DNA of 64,000 nucleotides. Origin: Ancylostoma caninum. Its lineage: Eukaryota > Nematoda > Chromadorea > Rhabditida > Ancylostomatidae. The DNA is taken from contig JBAJFG010000261.1 in assembly GCA_037903475.1 (NCBI GenBank), positions 1 to 64,000 of the forward strand, in the 5' to 3' direction. A model generated the notes under the pieces. The model was not told the origin of the DNA and searched no databases. It saw only the letters and a program-made list of their open reading frames with translations. A program made the position numbers and the translations under genes. This document shows, piece after piece, positions 1 to 12,688 of this stretch (the stretch's first letter is position 1; each line of letters opens with the position of its first letter).

Positions 1-383
1 AAGTAAAAAGCGCTTGTAAATCTATTGGTAGACAACGGAATGTGATGTGTTCATTGTTGCAGCTTTGAGCCTCTGGTTTCGAGTCCACCATCTGTGCCAG
101 GCTCGTCAACTACACGCAGCCAGCAGCGTCAGAGACAGCCTTATCTTTTCACTGGTCAGTATTTCTATTTCCCTTTTAGTAACCTCTAGTGAAGCCAAAC
201 CAACTTCATTAAGCTATGTGTTACTGTGAAGCGGTTGTCACGCATTTATTTTTTGATTTATTGATGTACTGATACCTACTATTTATCCACGCGGACAATC
301 GTAAAGGTTATGGAACATGGATTATATCACTGAAAGCGAAAATTAACATTTTAGGTGGTTTGGGCCTTTCACGGGAGGGTAGC
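1..383. other. Upstream flank of the SLC38A9-like gene
   Basis: No gene could be assigned. There is a TTTTAG acceptor ending at 354, 29 nt before the first ATG of the transporter gene, and the short leader from 355 is open in frame with that ATG. It may be a spliced-leader trans-splice site or the 3' splice site of an upstream exon lying outside or at the edge of the window; the sequence alone does not decide. Confidence 0.4.
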
Positions 384-3300
384 ATGGTATCGCTGCATTC
401 CGAGGACGACTATCGAGATCACAATATGGCACTCCGCTATCGCCTGTACAGCCGGCTTGACCCAGGAGGACAGCAGCTGGTACAATTTTCTATATCTCAT
501 TGTTTCTTGTTTTACTAAATAAGTATTTTATCTTCTTTTCAGAGAATGCCAGACCATGTTATTCCCTCTGAGTACTTCTCTATTCTACCATTTGACGATA
601 TGAAGGATAGCAGCGGCAAACAAAGTAGCCTAGTCACCATGTATGCTTTGCCTTCAAGAAGTTCTAGTATGGCCAGAAAATATCTATGTGAAAAATACTT
701 ATAGTTCTTGCTGGTGTAACTTCTAATTGTCATTTCCTTAAAAACTGCCGGGTAGAGTGCATTTGTTTAAAATATCAGTGATTTTCTGAGAGGAGAGAAA
801 AAGGAGCGCTTCCACTAAAATGGGACATGATCAATCGGAATTTCATTTAACAAAATTGGTTGTGAGATTGCACAGTTTAAAATGAGTGGTATGGTGAATG
901 ATTAATTTGAATTTCATTGCAGTTTCTCTTTATGGAACACTATGATGGGAACATCCTTATTGGCGATGCCTTGGGCTCTACAGCAGGTTGTTGTTTATCT
1001 CTTCAGTAACTCTCTTTCATCTGTACAATTACACTCTCTTTGTTATTCTCACTCATTATACTCATTGATGGAATCACAGTAGAGTTTTGCTGGTATGGAA
1101 CATTTTGTAGATAATTTTTTTTGACGTGAAAATTTTTTTATCTTTATAGTTTATTCTTTGTTCTGCTTTCCATATCTTTTCTTTTCAAAAAGTTCATTTC
1201 TTCCTCTGTGCTTCTCCGACACTTTCTCGTGCTAATAACAGTTGTGTACCAGTAGATACCATCTATAACCTTTCGGTTATGGATGGTTTGGAAATGGGTA
1301 GCGTGTTTGGGGTTTGTGACTTGGTTGATAACTTTGATGAATAATTTTAAATAACTGATTATGCTCGATTATGCTTTGATATTCATGACTTAGCTTTTTA
1401 TGCAGCGACACGGATTCTTGGTTCCAGGCTGGCCTGTTCTGGGGAATTTTTCTAATGTTAGCTCTGGCACTATTATGTTTTTACACTGCTTTCCGTGTAT
1501 TGGACAGCCCCAAAGGCTTGCGTACGTTCATTTTATTTTACGTTTGTGTAGTCTTTCTAGTTGCTGCTGGGACATTATGGGATCCCGAACACCATACATG
1601 TCAAGCACTGTGCTAAGTCTGATGCTTCTCTTTTTACAGCAGGAATGGATCCAGTTCTACTAGAGTTTTCGGACGTCTGCCGCTATTTTCTCGGCAAGGG
1701 CGGTGAATATCTTGCAGTGGGATTCTCTGTTGTTGTGCTTCTTGGCGGTATTATGGTTTACTGGGTTCTGATGTCGAATTTTCTTTTCTACACGGGAACA
1801 GTTGTTTATGGTAATAGATACTTTTCCTTGTCGTGAAAACACTCCAGAGCATCCCCTCGGTATTTGATTGTTTTTAGAGGCTCTTCAGCCAAATAGTTCG
1901 ACGATTCCCGTCATGGAGAACAAGACGTTTACATGTGATGGTGAGTTCTTCTTCTGTTCCAGTCCTATGCTAATAATTTCAAAAAAAAAAAAAAAGAGAT
2001 GAACCATGCGGTAGATCGGTTGTACATTTGAACCACAATTAGATTCAAATGGCATGTTGTAAGATTGTGCTGTCATGAAGCCCTGTTAGCCGAAAACAAA
2101 ATAACACAACAAAATTTTGCCAAATATGAGTTATTCTCACGTGATAAGCATGGTTAATTCAGTGTATTGTCCCATGGATGAGTCCTTACCACCATTGTTA
2201 GAAGAACGAGGAAGCCAACCACTTATCGACGGCTGGTTTCCTTCATCGTGGGATTTCGATCAGTTGTGGCAATTACAGGTATGTTTGTTTATTTGTAAAC
2301 TATATCAGTTGCTGCCTTAATGTTGTTCATTGAAATAATTGATTTTGCCGTTCTACCAAGAGCTCTGTGTTAATCCCATCTTCGCCTGTTTGCCATATTT
2401 GATTCCATACGAGATCCTAGAAGCTTGCAATAGACGTCCTCTGCTAGTGGCTTTTTGCTAGTAATATTAGTAGCCTTCCATTTTGCAGACAGCCGAGCTC
2501 TAAAAATCAGATGTGATTCGTAGCTGCTCGTAGAAGTCAAACCTTTCCAGCTGTTATCTACAGTAGCTCCACTCATTTTTCTTCAATTACAGCGCACTGT
2601 GCCAGTGTATCTCGCCTTCCTTACCTTCCCTCTGATGAATTTCAAATCGCCCACATTTTTTACGAAGTTCAATGTGTTGGGAACACTATCAGTCTTCTAT
2701 TTACTGATTTTTACTGGTTCAAAACTGGTCGAGTGTGGTTTCAATATGAATTTTGTTGATGCAGATTCTATTCATTACGCCAAATGTAAGTTTACCGCGA
2801 TCATCTTCGCTCTGTTGTTGCTGTCACTTCTTGCCACATTTCAGCATTCAGCTGGAGATTCCCAGCATTAACTGGTACCATGACATTGTCCTACTTTATT
2901 CACAATGCTGTTATCACTATTCTCCGTAATCAGAAGAATCCCGAAAACAATGTAGGTGGTTAAATATAACAACGAAAAGCACTACTCAGTGATTTTCAGA
3001 ATGTTAGTCTTGGGCCAGATTTTCTTAAAATTTAATAACTGCATTTTTTCTCTGGTTGCCGGCATTCAATTGATTGGGGGTCGTCAAATTCAACATTTTG
3101 CTTTTTTAATTTATATGCGCTATATTCGTTCTTCTGTTTTCTACTAGTTGTCAATGCCTATTATGTCATCTTTTATTGTGTGCGTCTTTAAAGTTATTTT
3201 GCAGGCACGCGACCTTTCTATTGGATATTCTTTAGCGGCGTTTTGCTACGTTTTCATCGGATTTACTTTTTACGCCGGATTTCCTGTGCAGCGAAGCTGT

Positions 3301-4459
3301 ATAAGTGACGTGGGGCTTTCTATATTTCATTTTTTTCACGTCTGAGTAATCACTTTCCCATCCTTATTATGAAACTCATGACGCAAGAAATCTCCAAGTA
3401 TAAGACTAACTCGTGCGTCATGCGTTATTCATCCTCGTTAACCTATATGCCAACTTAGCTCTAATGCTCTTTTATCTCTTACCAACACGATCATGAAAGA
3501 TGGGTGTCACCTATTTCTGTATAATCCCGACATAGTTACGTTGACACTACCAAAACGCTGTTGTAGAGGGGATGTTTGTAACTAAAAAATGGTTGTCTCA
3601 ATTCTAGCGCGAGTAATAGTGTTGCGTTTATCTTAGGTGTTTCTTCGTCACGTTGACGATGACATGTAACGGCTGCAAGGTAGCATTCGCTAGTGGTAGT
3701 AATGTGGATTGTTGTTTGTGACTTATTCTCTAATAATAACAGAGCTTGGAGTTTCCTTTTTTTTTCTTCACAATCAGTTACGGCGTCACTGAGACTAAAG
3801 AGAAATCAAAAAAAGGTTTTCTGAACGTTACTGCTGCCCCATTCTCAATGGATTTAAAAATAGGTAAACATAGGTCGACTAGTACTTTTCAGTGCGGATC
3901 AGATTATTTGCAGAATTTCCTGAACAATTTTGGTGCTGGAGATATTCTGAGTAGCACTGCTCGGATGTTCTTGCTTTTCCAAATGATTACCGTGTTGCCA
4001 CTGTTGATGTTCCTTATTCGATCACAGCTCTGCTACGCTTTCCTGGGAAAGACATGGCCTGGGTAATAAGCTTCTTTGTGGCCTGGGTAATAAGCTTCTT
4101 TGTTATCGTTTGCAAACGTTTGCTTTCGCATGATTTCTTTTCAGCCTTAGCTCTGTTATTTTGTTGAATAGTATAATTATCTGCATTGCTGTTAGCGTTG
4201 CTATTTTTTATCCTAGAGTTGGAAGCATTCTTCGGTAAGTATAAAACTCTTTAGCTTTAGTTATTGTTTGGATTTGGTAACATATTTTTACAGATACGTT
4301 GGTTCTCTTGCTGGATTGGTCTACGTGTTTGCATTGCCTTGTATTATCTACATGAAAAAATTACATTCTGAAGGAAAGCTTACGCGGACAAAACGAACGA
4401 TTCACATTACTATAATCGTGCTTGGCGTTCTCAACTTCCTCTCTCAGTTCGTTATCTGA
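384..4459 (+). CDS. SLC38A9-like lysosomal amino-acid transporter (13 exons)
   Basis: Sodium-coupled neutral amino-acid transporter family, SLC38A9 branch. In mammals this protein is the lysosomal arginine sensor that signals to Rag GTPases and mTORC1. My exons are 384–479, 543–640, 923–986, 1428–1521, 1640/1643–1810, 1878–1940, 2163–2278, 2593–2785, 2845–2951, 3205–3309, 3914–4062, 4145–4234 and 4294–4459. With the 1643 start they sum to 1509 nt, 502 codons plus stop, and every phase matches. Diagnostic pieces are [13 protein letters not shown] entering transmembrane helix 1, [31 protein letters not shown] followed by YFIHN, and the C-terminal [14 protein letters not shown]. About 11 hydrophobic helices are visible. 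The cytosolic N-terminus is shorter than in the roughly 560-aa mammalian protein, so an upstream exon may be missing. Two splice oddities (about 1640 and 4056–4103) are reported separately. Family assignment is firm; a nutrient-sensing role in this animal is inferred. Confidence 0.93.
4056..4103 (+). repeat. 24-bp exact tandem duplication across an exon 11 splice donor
   Basis: A 24-bp unit starting GGCCTGGGTAATAAG occurs twice back to back (4056–4079 and 4080–4103). It copies the last seven exonic bases of exon 11 and the start of the intron, so two identical 5' splice sites lie 24 bp apart. The first keeps the reading frame into exon 12. Using the second would read TGG CCT GGG TAA and stop at once. 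Confidence 0.9.
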
Positions 4460-6196
4460 AGGCAGTTTCTTCCCAAGTCTTTTATAAGAATTCCTTTTTT
4501 CGGTGCTACTTAATCTTGTGATTGTGTCAGTGACGTGAATGCAACGTCTTCCTAATGTATTTAATGATCATTACGCCACCTACATATACACCAAGTAAAA
4601 TGATTTTCTGAGGGTGGATGCACATTTGTTAGGCTGAATAGGGATTTCGTAGCCTACACTCCAGAAATTTCACGTTTTTTAAAGTTCCTTCTGAATTAGT
4701 ACCCATTGAAAAACATGAGCAGAAACAAAAAGTTCATTTCAGTTGCTAGGGAGAGAGATGGAACAGAAGGTGAACCCAATTTCGTGAAACTTCTTTTTTT
4801 CTGGCTAGCAAAGAATGCATCCCCGGTCGAAAATGGTAGTGCTTAGCTGTGGGATTTTCAAGGGGTAGCTCAAAAGCAAGAGAGCGCTTGTTCTCTCATC
4901 TCAGCAGGATATTCATACATACGCGACGAAGTCAATCAGTTATTGAGTGAGTTATTGACACCTTCATTAAAGTTTAGAGTCTCTGCTGCTGGTATGCGCT
5001 TCATGCATGCAGAAACATGGCTTTTTTGACTGAATAAACTTTTGACCTCTTGCAATAATATTCAACAGAACACTTCCGTTGGTTGGGAGTCGCAGCTGTT
5101 CTCTAAAAGTGCCTGCTGCACTCTATGTCAGCAGGAGACGGCCAGACGTCGTGTAATCATCCTCTGTCGCCTATTATTGTTACCGATCGTATCACCGATT
5201 TTCTCTTCACTCATTTTTGTGTACTAGTAATATTACAGCTTCTGCATCGAGGTTATTTCATTGATTTGCTGTCTGCAGACGCGAAGCAACAATCAGCGGG
5301 CTGTTTGTATAAGTTTTCTCGTTGTTTCCGAGCTGACGGTGATCAATTGCTACATTGAATTGCGGGTTGTGTAAGCTATTATAGGCGTGCTAGATGACTC
5401 TTTCGTTTTGAAGACGTAGTTCTAGTAGTTTTGCACGGTCGTACTTGAAGAAGTGTTTAGTTGGTAATCTAGTGGCGCACGCCAAGGGAAATAACCTGGT
5501 CAGAATGTGCAACCATTCCCATCGCACTAAAAGACCCTCGTCACGAATTGATCGAGATGTCAAAGCACGTAATTTATTATTTTTGCGGTTGTTTCATCAG
5601 AAGAGCAGTCGGACTTATTGGAACTTTTTTTTTGGAAAGATTTTGCCTTCGGCTACATATTTATTTGTATTTATCTTGATGATCAGTTCTTTCGTGTATT
5701 TCCCTCAACGGGAGTTTTTAGAGCGGGCTGTTGTGTTCTTACTAACTATTTTTATATGTTGAGAGATGTTCAAAATAATCTGTTATCAGTTTCCATATCA
5801 TTTCCAGCCAACCATTTGATGTGTTCGCGTTAATTTGCTCGTGTGTTGTTTTCCATAGGTTATCTTGTTCCAGTTACTGAGATTGATAAGCACTGTGATG
5901 AATAGTGATGAATAAACGATCTTTGATGAATAAGTCTGATCGTTTTTTGCGTATCAAGATGTAAAATCACAGCTATCTGTTCACGATTTCTTATGCCTCA
6001 TTGGTTTGCAGCTGTTCCTTGCCATCTTGGTCCTCGAACGGTTCATCGACTTTTTTGTCTTCACTTTTTCGAAAAATCGCTCAGTTTATTATTGGTGAAA
6101 TCTTATTTTTTGAAGGCACGAGTGGTTTTTGTGCGCTTTTTTTTTGAATGATTCAACCCTTCAGCAATCCATCGTAATATATTCACCTTTTCAGAT
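4460..6196. other. Intergenic region, no gene recognised
   Basis: Between the transporter and the Nudix gene I see no exon with convincing splice sites or family similarity. An AATAAA at 5035–5040 could serve the transporter transcript but is about 580 bp past the stop. Near 5896–5935 the string GATGAATAA is repeated several times. Several short open frames here have no recognisable composition or motif. Confidence 0.5.
6189..6196 (+). promoter_or_regulatory. Probable spliced-leader trans-splice acceptor of the Nudix gene
   Basis: TTTTCAG ends at 6194, two bases before the initiator ATG, with no upstream in-frame exon needed. This tight spacing is characteristic of nematode trans-splicing. 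It also fixes the choice of start codon. Confidence 0.6.
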
Positions 6197-9100
6197 ATGT
6201 TTCTACGACATTCATCATTTTTGTTACAACCTTTACGGAACACGTCAACTGACATGCGCTACGTTGAACGGATGCGACTTTTGGAATATTGGGGAATCAA
6301 GGACACGGCACTCACTAGGTATATGGGTTCTTTTCCTTCACCACTCGCAGTGGTATCAGAGCATAATCGTTGATCACTGCTACATGCGACTCTGAACGCT
6401 ATTTCCACCCTAGTGAGCAACGAAGTCACATGAGCAGTCTGGTACAGAACTAGGTTTTTGTCTCGTGCAATAATGGTTCTCCGATTTCTCTTCAATCACA
6501 AATTACTGGGTGGCTTATGGGGTGAGGAAGTGAACATTAATTAGTTTCATGGCGAAGAATCGATGAAACTGCAAACTAGCCCACTTCCTATATTGTCCGA
6601 GTAATGTGATGTACACTGCTGAGGATGCGGTCTTTGTCAGGGCCAACTCAAATCCCATCTTGTTGGGTAAATTGGTGCCGGAATCGAGTATGAATGCTGG
6701 CTTGAACCTCGAGGTCAATAAGTGACCCTTTTCGAAAGAGGAGTTGATTAACGCTTAACTTTCATTTCTTTGAACGTTTTTTTTTTGTCTGATCATGTTG
6801 TCATCTCATACATAAATTCAAGAGAAACTAATTTGATAACATTCTTCGAATTTTAGTGAGTTTCGCCGGTCACAATTTTTGGTGATGATTGACCGGAAGC
6901 CACTAGTAAGAAGAAAAGGAAACACTATTCAGTTCCCATCCCATAGTTACACAGGTGAGTTGTCGTGCTCGGGGAGTCAGTCTCTTTCTTCAACTATTTT
7001 CCATGAGCAGAGGTGTTAAACTGTGCAGGATCAGAGATATTGTATCGTTTCTGTGGACGAAGCGATCAAAGCTGCAGTCTGTTTGCTCAAGATTTTATGT
7101 AGTTGAAAAGGACGGATGTATTTTCAGATCTTCAGAAGAGTCTTGGAGAGTACGGGTTTCAATTCGACACGTCGAATAGTTGTCTCTTGGATGCCATTGA
7201 CGGTCCAAGTAATGATGTGGTATGTTATAGTGAATATTGTAAAACTGCGTGTGGATACGAAAATTAGGGAAAATGTCAGTTTCGCTTGTCCATAGGACAA
7301 CTAGTTAATTTCGATCAAGACACAACGACGTTACTTTGAAACTATGTGCGCCCTGCTTTCCTAGATAAGCTTCCATCCTGGGCTCAAAAGCGTCTAGGTG
7401 ATGTTTCTAGATGCAGACCTAGAGAAGCATAAGAATTAATGCCTATTTTGCTTCCAAGTCAGTAAGAGACATCTGCGTCGAGAAATTCTACTTTCATGTT
7501 CCCCTCCTTGGAACTTCCCTAAAAGCTGTCGAACCTCCAGAGGATTCTCCCGTACAGAAAGAAGATGTAATGCGAGAACTCGGTCGATGTCTAGATGCTC
7601 ATTTTGTTGATATAAGGACAGCAATGTTAGGACTTTCAAGCGAAAGGGAAAGGAACCTCCTAGCAAAGGTGACTCTATACATACCCAACTATTGTGTCCT
7701 CTCATCTGTCTGCTTTTCAGTTCCAATCGCTCAGCCGATGGTCGCGCACTTATCTTCGCTGCCCTAAGTGTGGTGCGCCATTAAAGATGCGTGTCAGCAA
7801 GACTGGTGCCACCTGCCACACATGTCCGCAGGTTTACTATCCAACGGTGAGAACGGTTGGATTGCCGTGACTCCCGTCATCTTTCTTTATTTCAGTGCTC
7901 TCCAGTGGCGATTACACTCGTGTCTGATCCCACAGACTCTCATGCACTTTTAATTCGCCACAAAGCATCCCCACCTGCCTTGTACACTGCCCTTGCAGGT
8001 TTTGCACAGGTACAATCTCCTCAACGCATTTGTCTCTGTGCACCACTAGACATCAGAACTAAATTCATTTTGAAGTCGTTCATAGTTTTTATTCAAGCCC
8101 GGCGAATCTTTGGACGATTGTGCTCGACGGGAAATTGCTGAGGAAGTCGGCTTGCCCGTTTCCAAAGTAATGTCGCTCAACCGCACTCAACCGTGGCCCA
8201 TGCCAAATTCGTCCCTCATGTGCGCATACTACGCTGTTGCAGATATGTCGTTAAAGGTGAGGAATTCATATAAAAAATGCTGAAAATGTGCATAATATCA
8301 AATTATTCGCTAAGAAGACGGTTTACTTCCGTTCTACAGCTTCTTGTTTCACTCATTAACAGTTAAATTGTAATCACCATAAGTATCAATCACATTTTTC
8401 CATCCCTGCTGCAGCGTCTGGATGCCTTTACAAAACTATGGACTGCATCAGATTAGAGCGGTCCCGAGGTGAGGTCGTTCAGATTCCAAAAGTCCTTTTT
8501 TGGAAGTGGCTTTTGAGGGAAAAGAGAAAGAATTGGAGAAGAGCCAAGTCGAGGGAGTACGAGGTCGGGCACTATGCTCCATCCCAGCTTCTGTAGTTGA
8601 TGAAGAGCAACATAGGGTCCGGCATTGTCGAGGAGGAGGGTTCATTCAATTTCTTCTCGGGCAACGACCGCGAGCGCCCGAGAAAAAGGCGAAAAAAGGT
8701 GGAGATGTTGTTTAGACATCAGCTGTGATTCTCTATCTTGTATCAACCCACAGTAGGGCATCTGTAGTGGTTTCGACCATCAACAAAGCATGGCCAACGT
8801 TCCATTGTTCTCCGGACAACCTGGCAGCACGAGAATGTAACCATGTTTCTTGAATTATAAAAGGGATCTCATCAGATGAAGCAGTCATTGTTTTATCTGT
8901 TGTTCAATGATGTGGACAGAATATCCGGTGAACTTTGGAGCTAGGCAGGAGAACTGCCTTACTGGGGTAGTTTTCTGCATCTTCCACCCAACGACAAGTG
9001 AACCCGGTTACATCGAACTGATTATCTCTGCTAATCTTCACACATTTGCCACACAGGCGCTAGTTACGGCTGTCCCACAGGCTCCCGTCTTTCAAATGTC

Positions 9101-9638
9101 TCTACATCTGTTCATCTTCCAATTGAATCGATGTAATTTGTGTAAAAGGACTAGTAAATATGTGGGAATACTGACTTAATCATGGAGGAGGTTTCGGTTG
9201 GTTTTTGTTTCAATTCTGTAGTAAAATCTGGTAGGTCTTCACAAAGGTATTTCACCTAATCTAGCCACGCTGATCTCGTGTACACAAAAAAATTGTGTTT
9301 GTTGCAAGCTGTTGGTGTTCTCACTCTGCAGATTGATGCCTGCCCCACGGAGCTGGAGTCGGCTCGTTGGTTTTCGAGAGACCAAGTCGCTGCGGCACTT
9401 CAGAGGACACTGAGCGACCCTCTTTTGAAGGTTAGTTCTTAGTGAGTCTTGATCAGACTCAGAATGGTTTCACTTCCGAATAAGGAACTTGCAGGGCATT
9501 CCCAGAGACGTGAACGAGCGACAAAACCTTCTGTATATACCGCCACATGGCGCTATTGCTCATCAAATAATTAAAGCATGGGTAGAGCGGCAACTGCATG
9601 TGCAGAACACAGAAACTAATTTACACTACACAATGTGA
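6197..9638 (+). CDS. ndx-9: NUDT13-type NADH pyrophosphatase, Nudix hydrolase (10 exons)
   Basis: Predicted to hydrolyse NAD(P)H to NMNH and AMP, as NUDT12/NUDT13/NudC-family enzymes do. Exons: 6197–6318, 6857–6954, 7128–7219, 7459–7668, 7721–7846, 7896–8009, 8098–8256, 9332–9430 and 9495–9638, with all phases consistent and 387 aa in total (nine coding exons; a non-coding one may precede). The N-terminus is Arg/Ser-rich without acidic residues, like a mitochondrial presequence, as in NUDT13. A CxxC…CxxC zinc ribbon (CPKCG and CHTCP) spans exons 5. The Nudix box follows G-x5-E-x7-RE-x2-EE-x-G exactly, starting at the GF of exon 6 and ending at EEVGL. TQPWPMP matches the SQPWPFP signature of the NADH-pyrophosphatase subfamily. 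The C-terminus has the ESARWFSRDQV and AIAHQIIKAW blocks. The ATG lies 2 nt behind a TTTTCAG acceptor, consistent with trans-splicing. The symbol is my recollection of the C. elegans homologue and is less sure than the family. Confidence 0.92.
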
Positions 9639-9936
9639 TTGTTGTTAATGTGTTACTATATTCATCTTAGGCCTGCCACACATCTTTTCCATTTCTCTTT
9701 TATATGAGTGTCGGCTGACGTGTGCACATATGATCAAAATGCTCTTCTGAATTGGCAGACTCTCATACCAAATCTCTCCAGACCTCATGTGATGAGTTTT
9801 CCATCTTTTTTCTAGTGCCTTAATCTCAGGAACCGCCATTGCCTTCTACTGTAGCTCAGGTTAAACCAGAGAGGGTAATTCTCTTATGTCCATACGATCG
9901 GATCACATTTTTGCATTTTCCTATTGGAAGCGCTTC

Positions 9937-9942
9937 AATAAA
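9937..9942 (+). terminator. Poly(A) signal of the Nudix gene
   Basis: AATAAA about 300 nt downstream of the stop at 9638; the first canonical signal after the gene. Confidence 0.5.
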
Positions 9943-12020
9943 AAACTGGAGCGCGATTCTTTATGCATTTAGAACGGAATGTTAGTGAAATTCGTGTACT
10001 TTGCTGACGGTCATGTGTCATCATTCACCGTTTTTCTTTTCAAGCACCATTACCCATGCTATGTAGACTGTTCCTTCATCGTTGGCCAGAGTTTTTTTTC
10101 TGAATTTTTTCTCGTTGCTTCTGGATTTGTCGCAAGCTGGTAATCTCTTCTGATAGTTATCAAATTGGCAACTATATTACCAGACGGTTCTTTTCTTTAT
10201 AAATTTCTTCATCCGTGCGGGCTATCATTCATCTCTTCGCTTGTGCAACTGTGGTGGTGCAGCACAAGGGACACCATGGCCTTGCAGGACTCTGCCACTG
10301 ACTCACGATTGGTGCATTCAGTTTCTCATGGTCCTGCCCTTTTCACGTTTTTTTGTTCACATTCAGTGTCTTTGCGCGTGAGCGATCGATGAATTGACAC
10401 TGAAGGGCTAAGTTATGTAGATGAACTGATCAATCATAGAACATCAGCACCGCCTCTTTCCTTCTGAAATACACCACCGCCTTGCATTTCGACAGAAGAT
10501 CAAGATCAATCTAAGCTGATTATGTTTGTTTTTTCGATGCCCACAATTACTTCCACTATTTATTGAATTGCTAAATACCATGTAATGGCACCCTTATGCT
10601 ATAATATCCTAAAGGTGTTACCCCTCCTGTTTGTACATTTCCTCATCGTCTGGGTATCGTAGTCTTTCGAGAGTGAACTTTGGTTACGTTTCGATGCATT
10701 ATACTTCCTCTCACTTTGCCAGTGTGATTTATCTACACAATGTCAACTGTCAATTCTTATGCATACAATCACATTTAATAAAACATGTTAGCGCCGTTAC
10801 CATCCTTTGCAGCTTATATACTGAAAGCTACATAACCAACCAGTTGATATACCACCAATCTCCAGTTTTGTTTGTCATCATTCGCAATATCCATGACAGA
10901 AAAAAACGCTTATATCCCATTGTTCCACACACAGACAACATTCTATGATTTCAAAGAAACGAACTGAACCAGGTGGTAATACCGTACTGCGGAAATGTTA
11001 CTGATAGTTATTTCATTTCCCACACCTTCCTTCTCGTTAACGATTTGCAACTCTGCTACACGATTACTTCATAATTTCTTAGTTTCTTTTGTTTTCGTTT
11101 TTTTTTCTAGTACCGTTCTGATTTCGTCTCCTCTGATTTATCTTTTCCATACAATCGGAATGGTTGTGACATACATCCACAAACAGCAAGTAAATATTGA
11201 GCACAGGTAAGAGGCACGGAATCCCCAACTTTCTACCTAATCTAGCAGATCTCCAAGCTGATCATGATTGATAGAAGAGAATTCACTACCAGTTCAACAA
11301 GTGAACCCAAATCGCACTTTAGGACGTACACAAGAAACATCTCTAAAGCCGAATGAAAATTCGAGACCCAATAAAACCGCAAATCTTGAGGCAAGCTTAT
11401 TCCAAATCCCATCTACATGGCATATCATTTTGAAACATTCCACTATTAGGGAACCGGGATGGGCTGCAGAACTTCTCCAAGGTGGTGACATTATCCCCGT
11501 GAACTTTGAGATAACGAACGAATAGCACACCAGGACGACGCCATGCGGGTTCGTTGCTTTGTAAGACTGTGTTGTCGTTGGCTGCATTCAGGCGTTCTAA
11601 AGGATGAGACAGTTATTCCGCTTATTACGTGTTTGATTTGGAACTAAATATATTAGAAAAATTGCATCATTATTCAAAATTAATGTGATAAGATAAGAAT
11701 ACTTAAATAGGATGTAGTTCCGAGAAAATTTGCGTAAGGAGGAACTTTACCTTGTAAATTACGGCGATAGATCAGCCGAACAACTTCAATAGATATGAGC
11801 CATGACTGTAGCAAAAGAAAACTGACAGCTTATTCCCAAAGCTAAGTTGCAGGAATGACAACAACCATGCTTTCTGCTCATTACAAAAAAGTAACTGTGA
11901 ACATAGAGTAGAAACCAGAGTCGGAAGCAGCCTCCCACCCTCCCCCACCAGCCCCGAAAATGGATCGCCGAAGAGTTTTCGAAATTACTTTATAACATAA
12001 ACAAAAATCTTATATAAGTA
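9943..12020. other. Intergenic region, no gene recognised
   Basis: AT-rich spacer between the convergent Nudix and Tudor genes. Several open frames of 65–105 codons occur but have no protein-like composition, splice structure or family similarity that I can see. A C-rich run occurs at about 11934–11957. Confidence 0.5.
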
Positions 12021-12273
12021 CAGTCCATCTGCGCAATCGGTAGAAAGTTGTAGAGCGCGCCGAGCCCGCAGCGCGCGCGCGGCGCGGCCCGCTGGTAAAA
12101 GCGGTCCGGCATCCTCGATCAGCTGTTCGAGGACACCTTTCGTCAGGTATTTGCTTAGGTGAGCGTTTTTTGTCGATCTTCTCTATTGGTTGGAATAGTT
12201 TAAATCGATATAGATCGGACGGCCGCAGGCTCGGCGCGCTCGAAAACTTTCTACCGATTGCGCAGAAGGACTA
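12021..12273. mobile_element. Tc1/mariner-like MITE, 253 bp
   Basis: Terminal inverted repeats of about 55 bp: the left end CAGTCCATCTGCGCAATCGG pairs with a right end whose reverse complement reads TAGTCCTTCTGCGCAATCGG, and the match continues through GCGCGCCGAGCC. Both ends are flanked by TA, the Tc1/mariner target. Ends beginning CAGT also fit that superfamily. The interior is GC-rich and has no transposase frame, so the element is non-autonomous. Confidence 0.75.
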
Positions 12274-12688
12274 TATGTGTATATTTCCATTTTTTTGGTA
12301 TTTTTCAAGATTATTATTGTTAACACTTTGATTACTTTTATTTCTTGTCCGGGTACACAAAGCGGCGGAGACCCTGCTTTTCCCACGCCCCTCCCCTCCA
12401 CCCCACTCACATTATGCGTCCGCCATTGGTAGAAACTACCAATTTTTTCAGACTTATATATCCAAAATTAAGTTGGCATATACGATTTCAGGCTGCCAGC
12501 CGGAGCAGTTCTCAACTGCATTGTAATTGCGCATTACAGGGTAAGTGGGTGTCACAGCAGCGATCGCAATTGATGTAGATGGGTACGCGCTCTCAGTCGT
12601 CAATAATTTGAATTCAGTGAAAAAAGACTTAAAAGGATGGATAAGACCCGAACTCGTAGGAAACGCTTTTTAAATCTTCCATATACAT
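12274..12688. other. Spacer at the 3' side of the Tudor gene
   Basis: No feature recognised beyond the probable 3' untranslated region of the − strand Tudor gene. Confidence 0.4.

Noticed and set aside
60..120. GGTTTCGAGTCCACC, similar to a tRNA B box
   Set aside because: No matching acceptor stem or A box upstream at the right distance.
8430..8720. Possible extra exon in the long intron of the Nudix gene
   Set aside because: The exons at 8098–8256 and 9332–9430 join in phase and match the family without any insertion.
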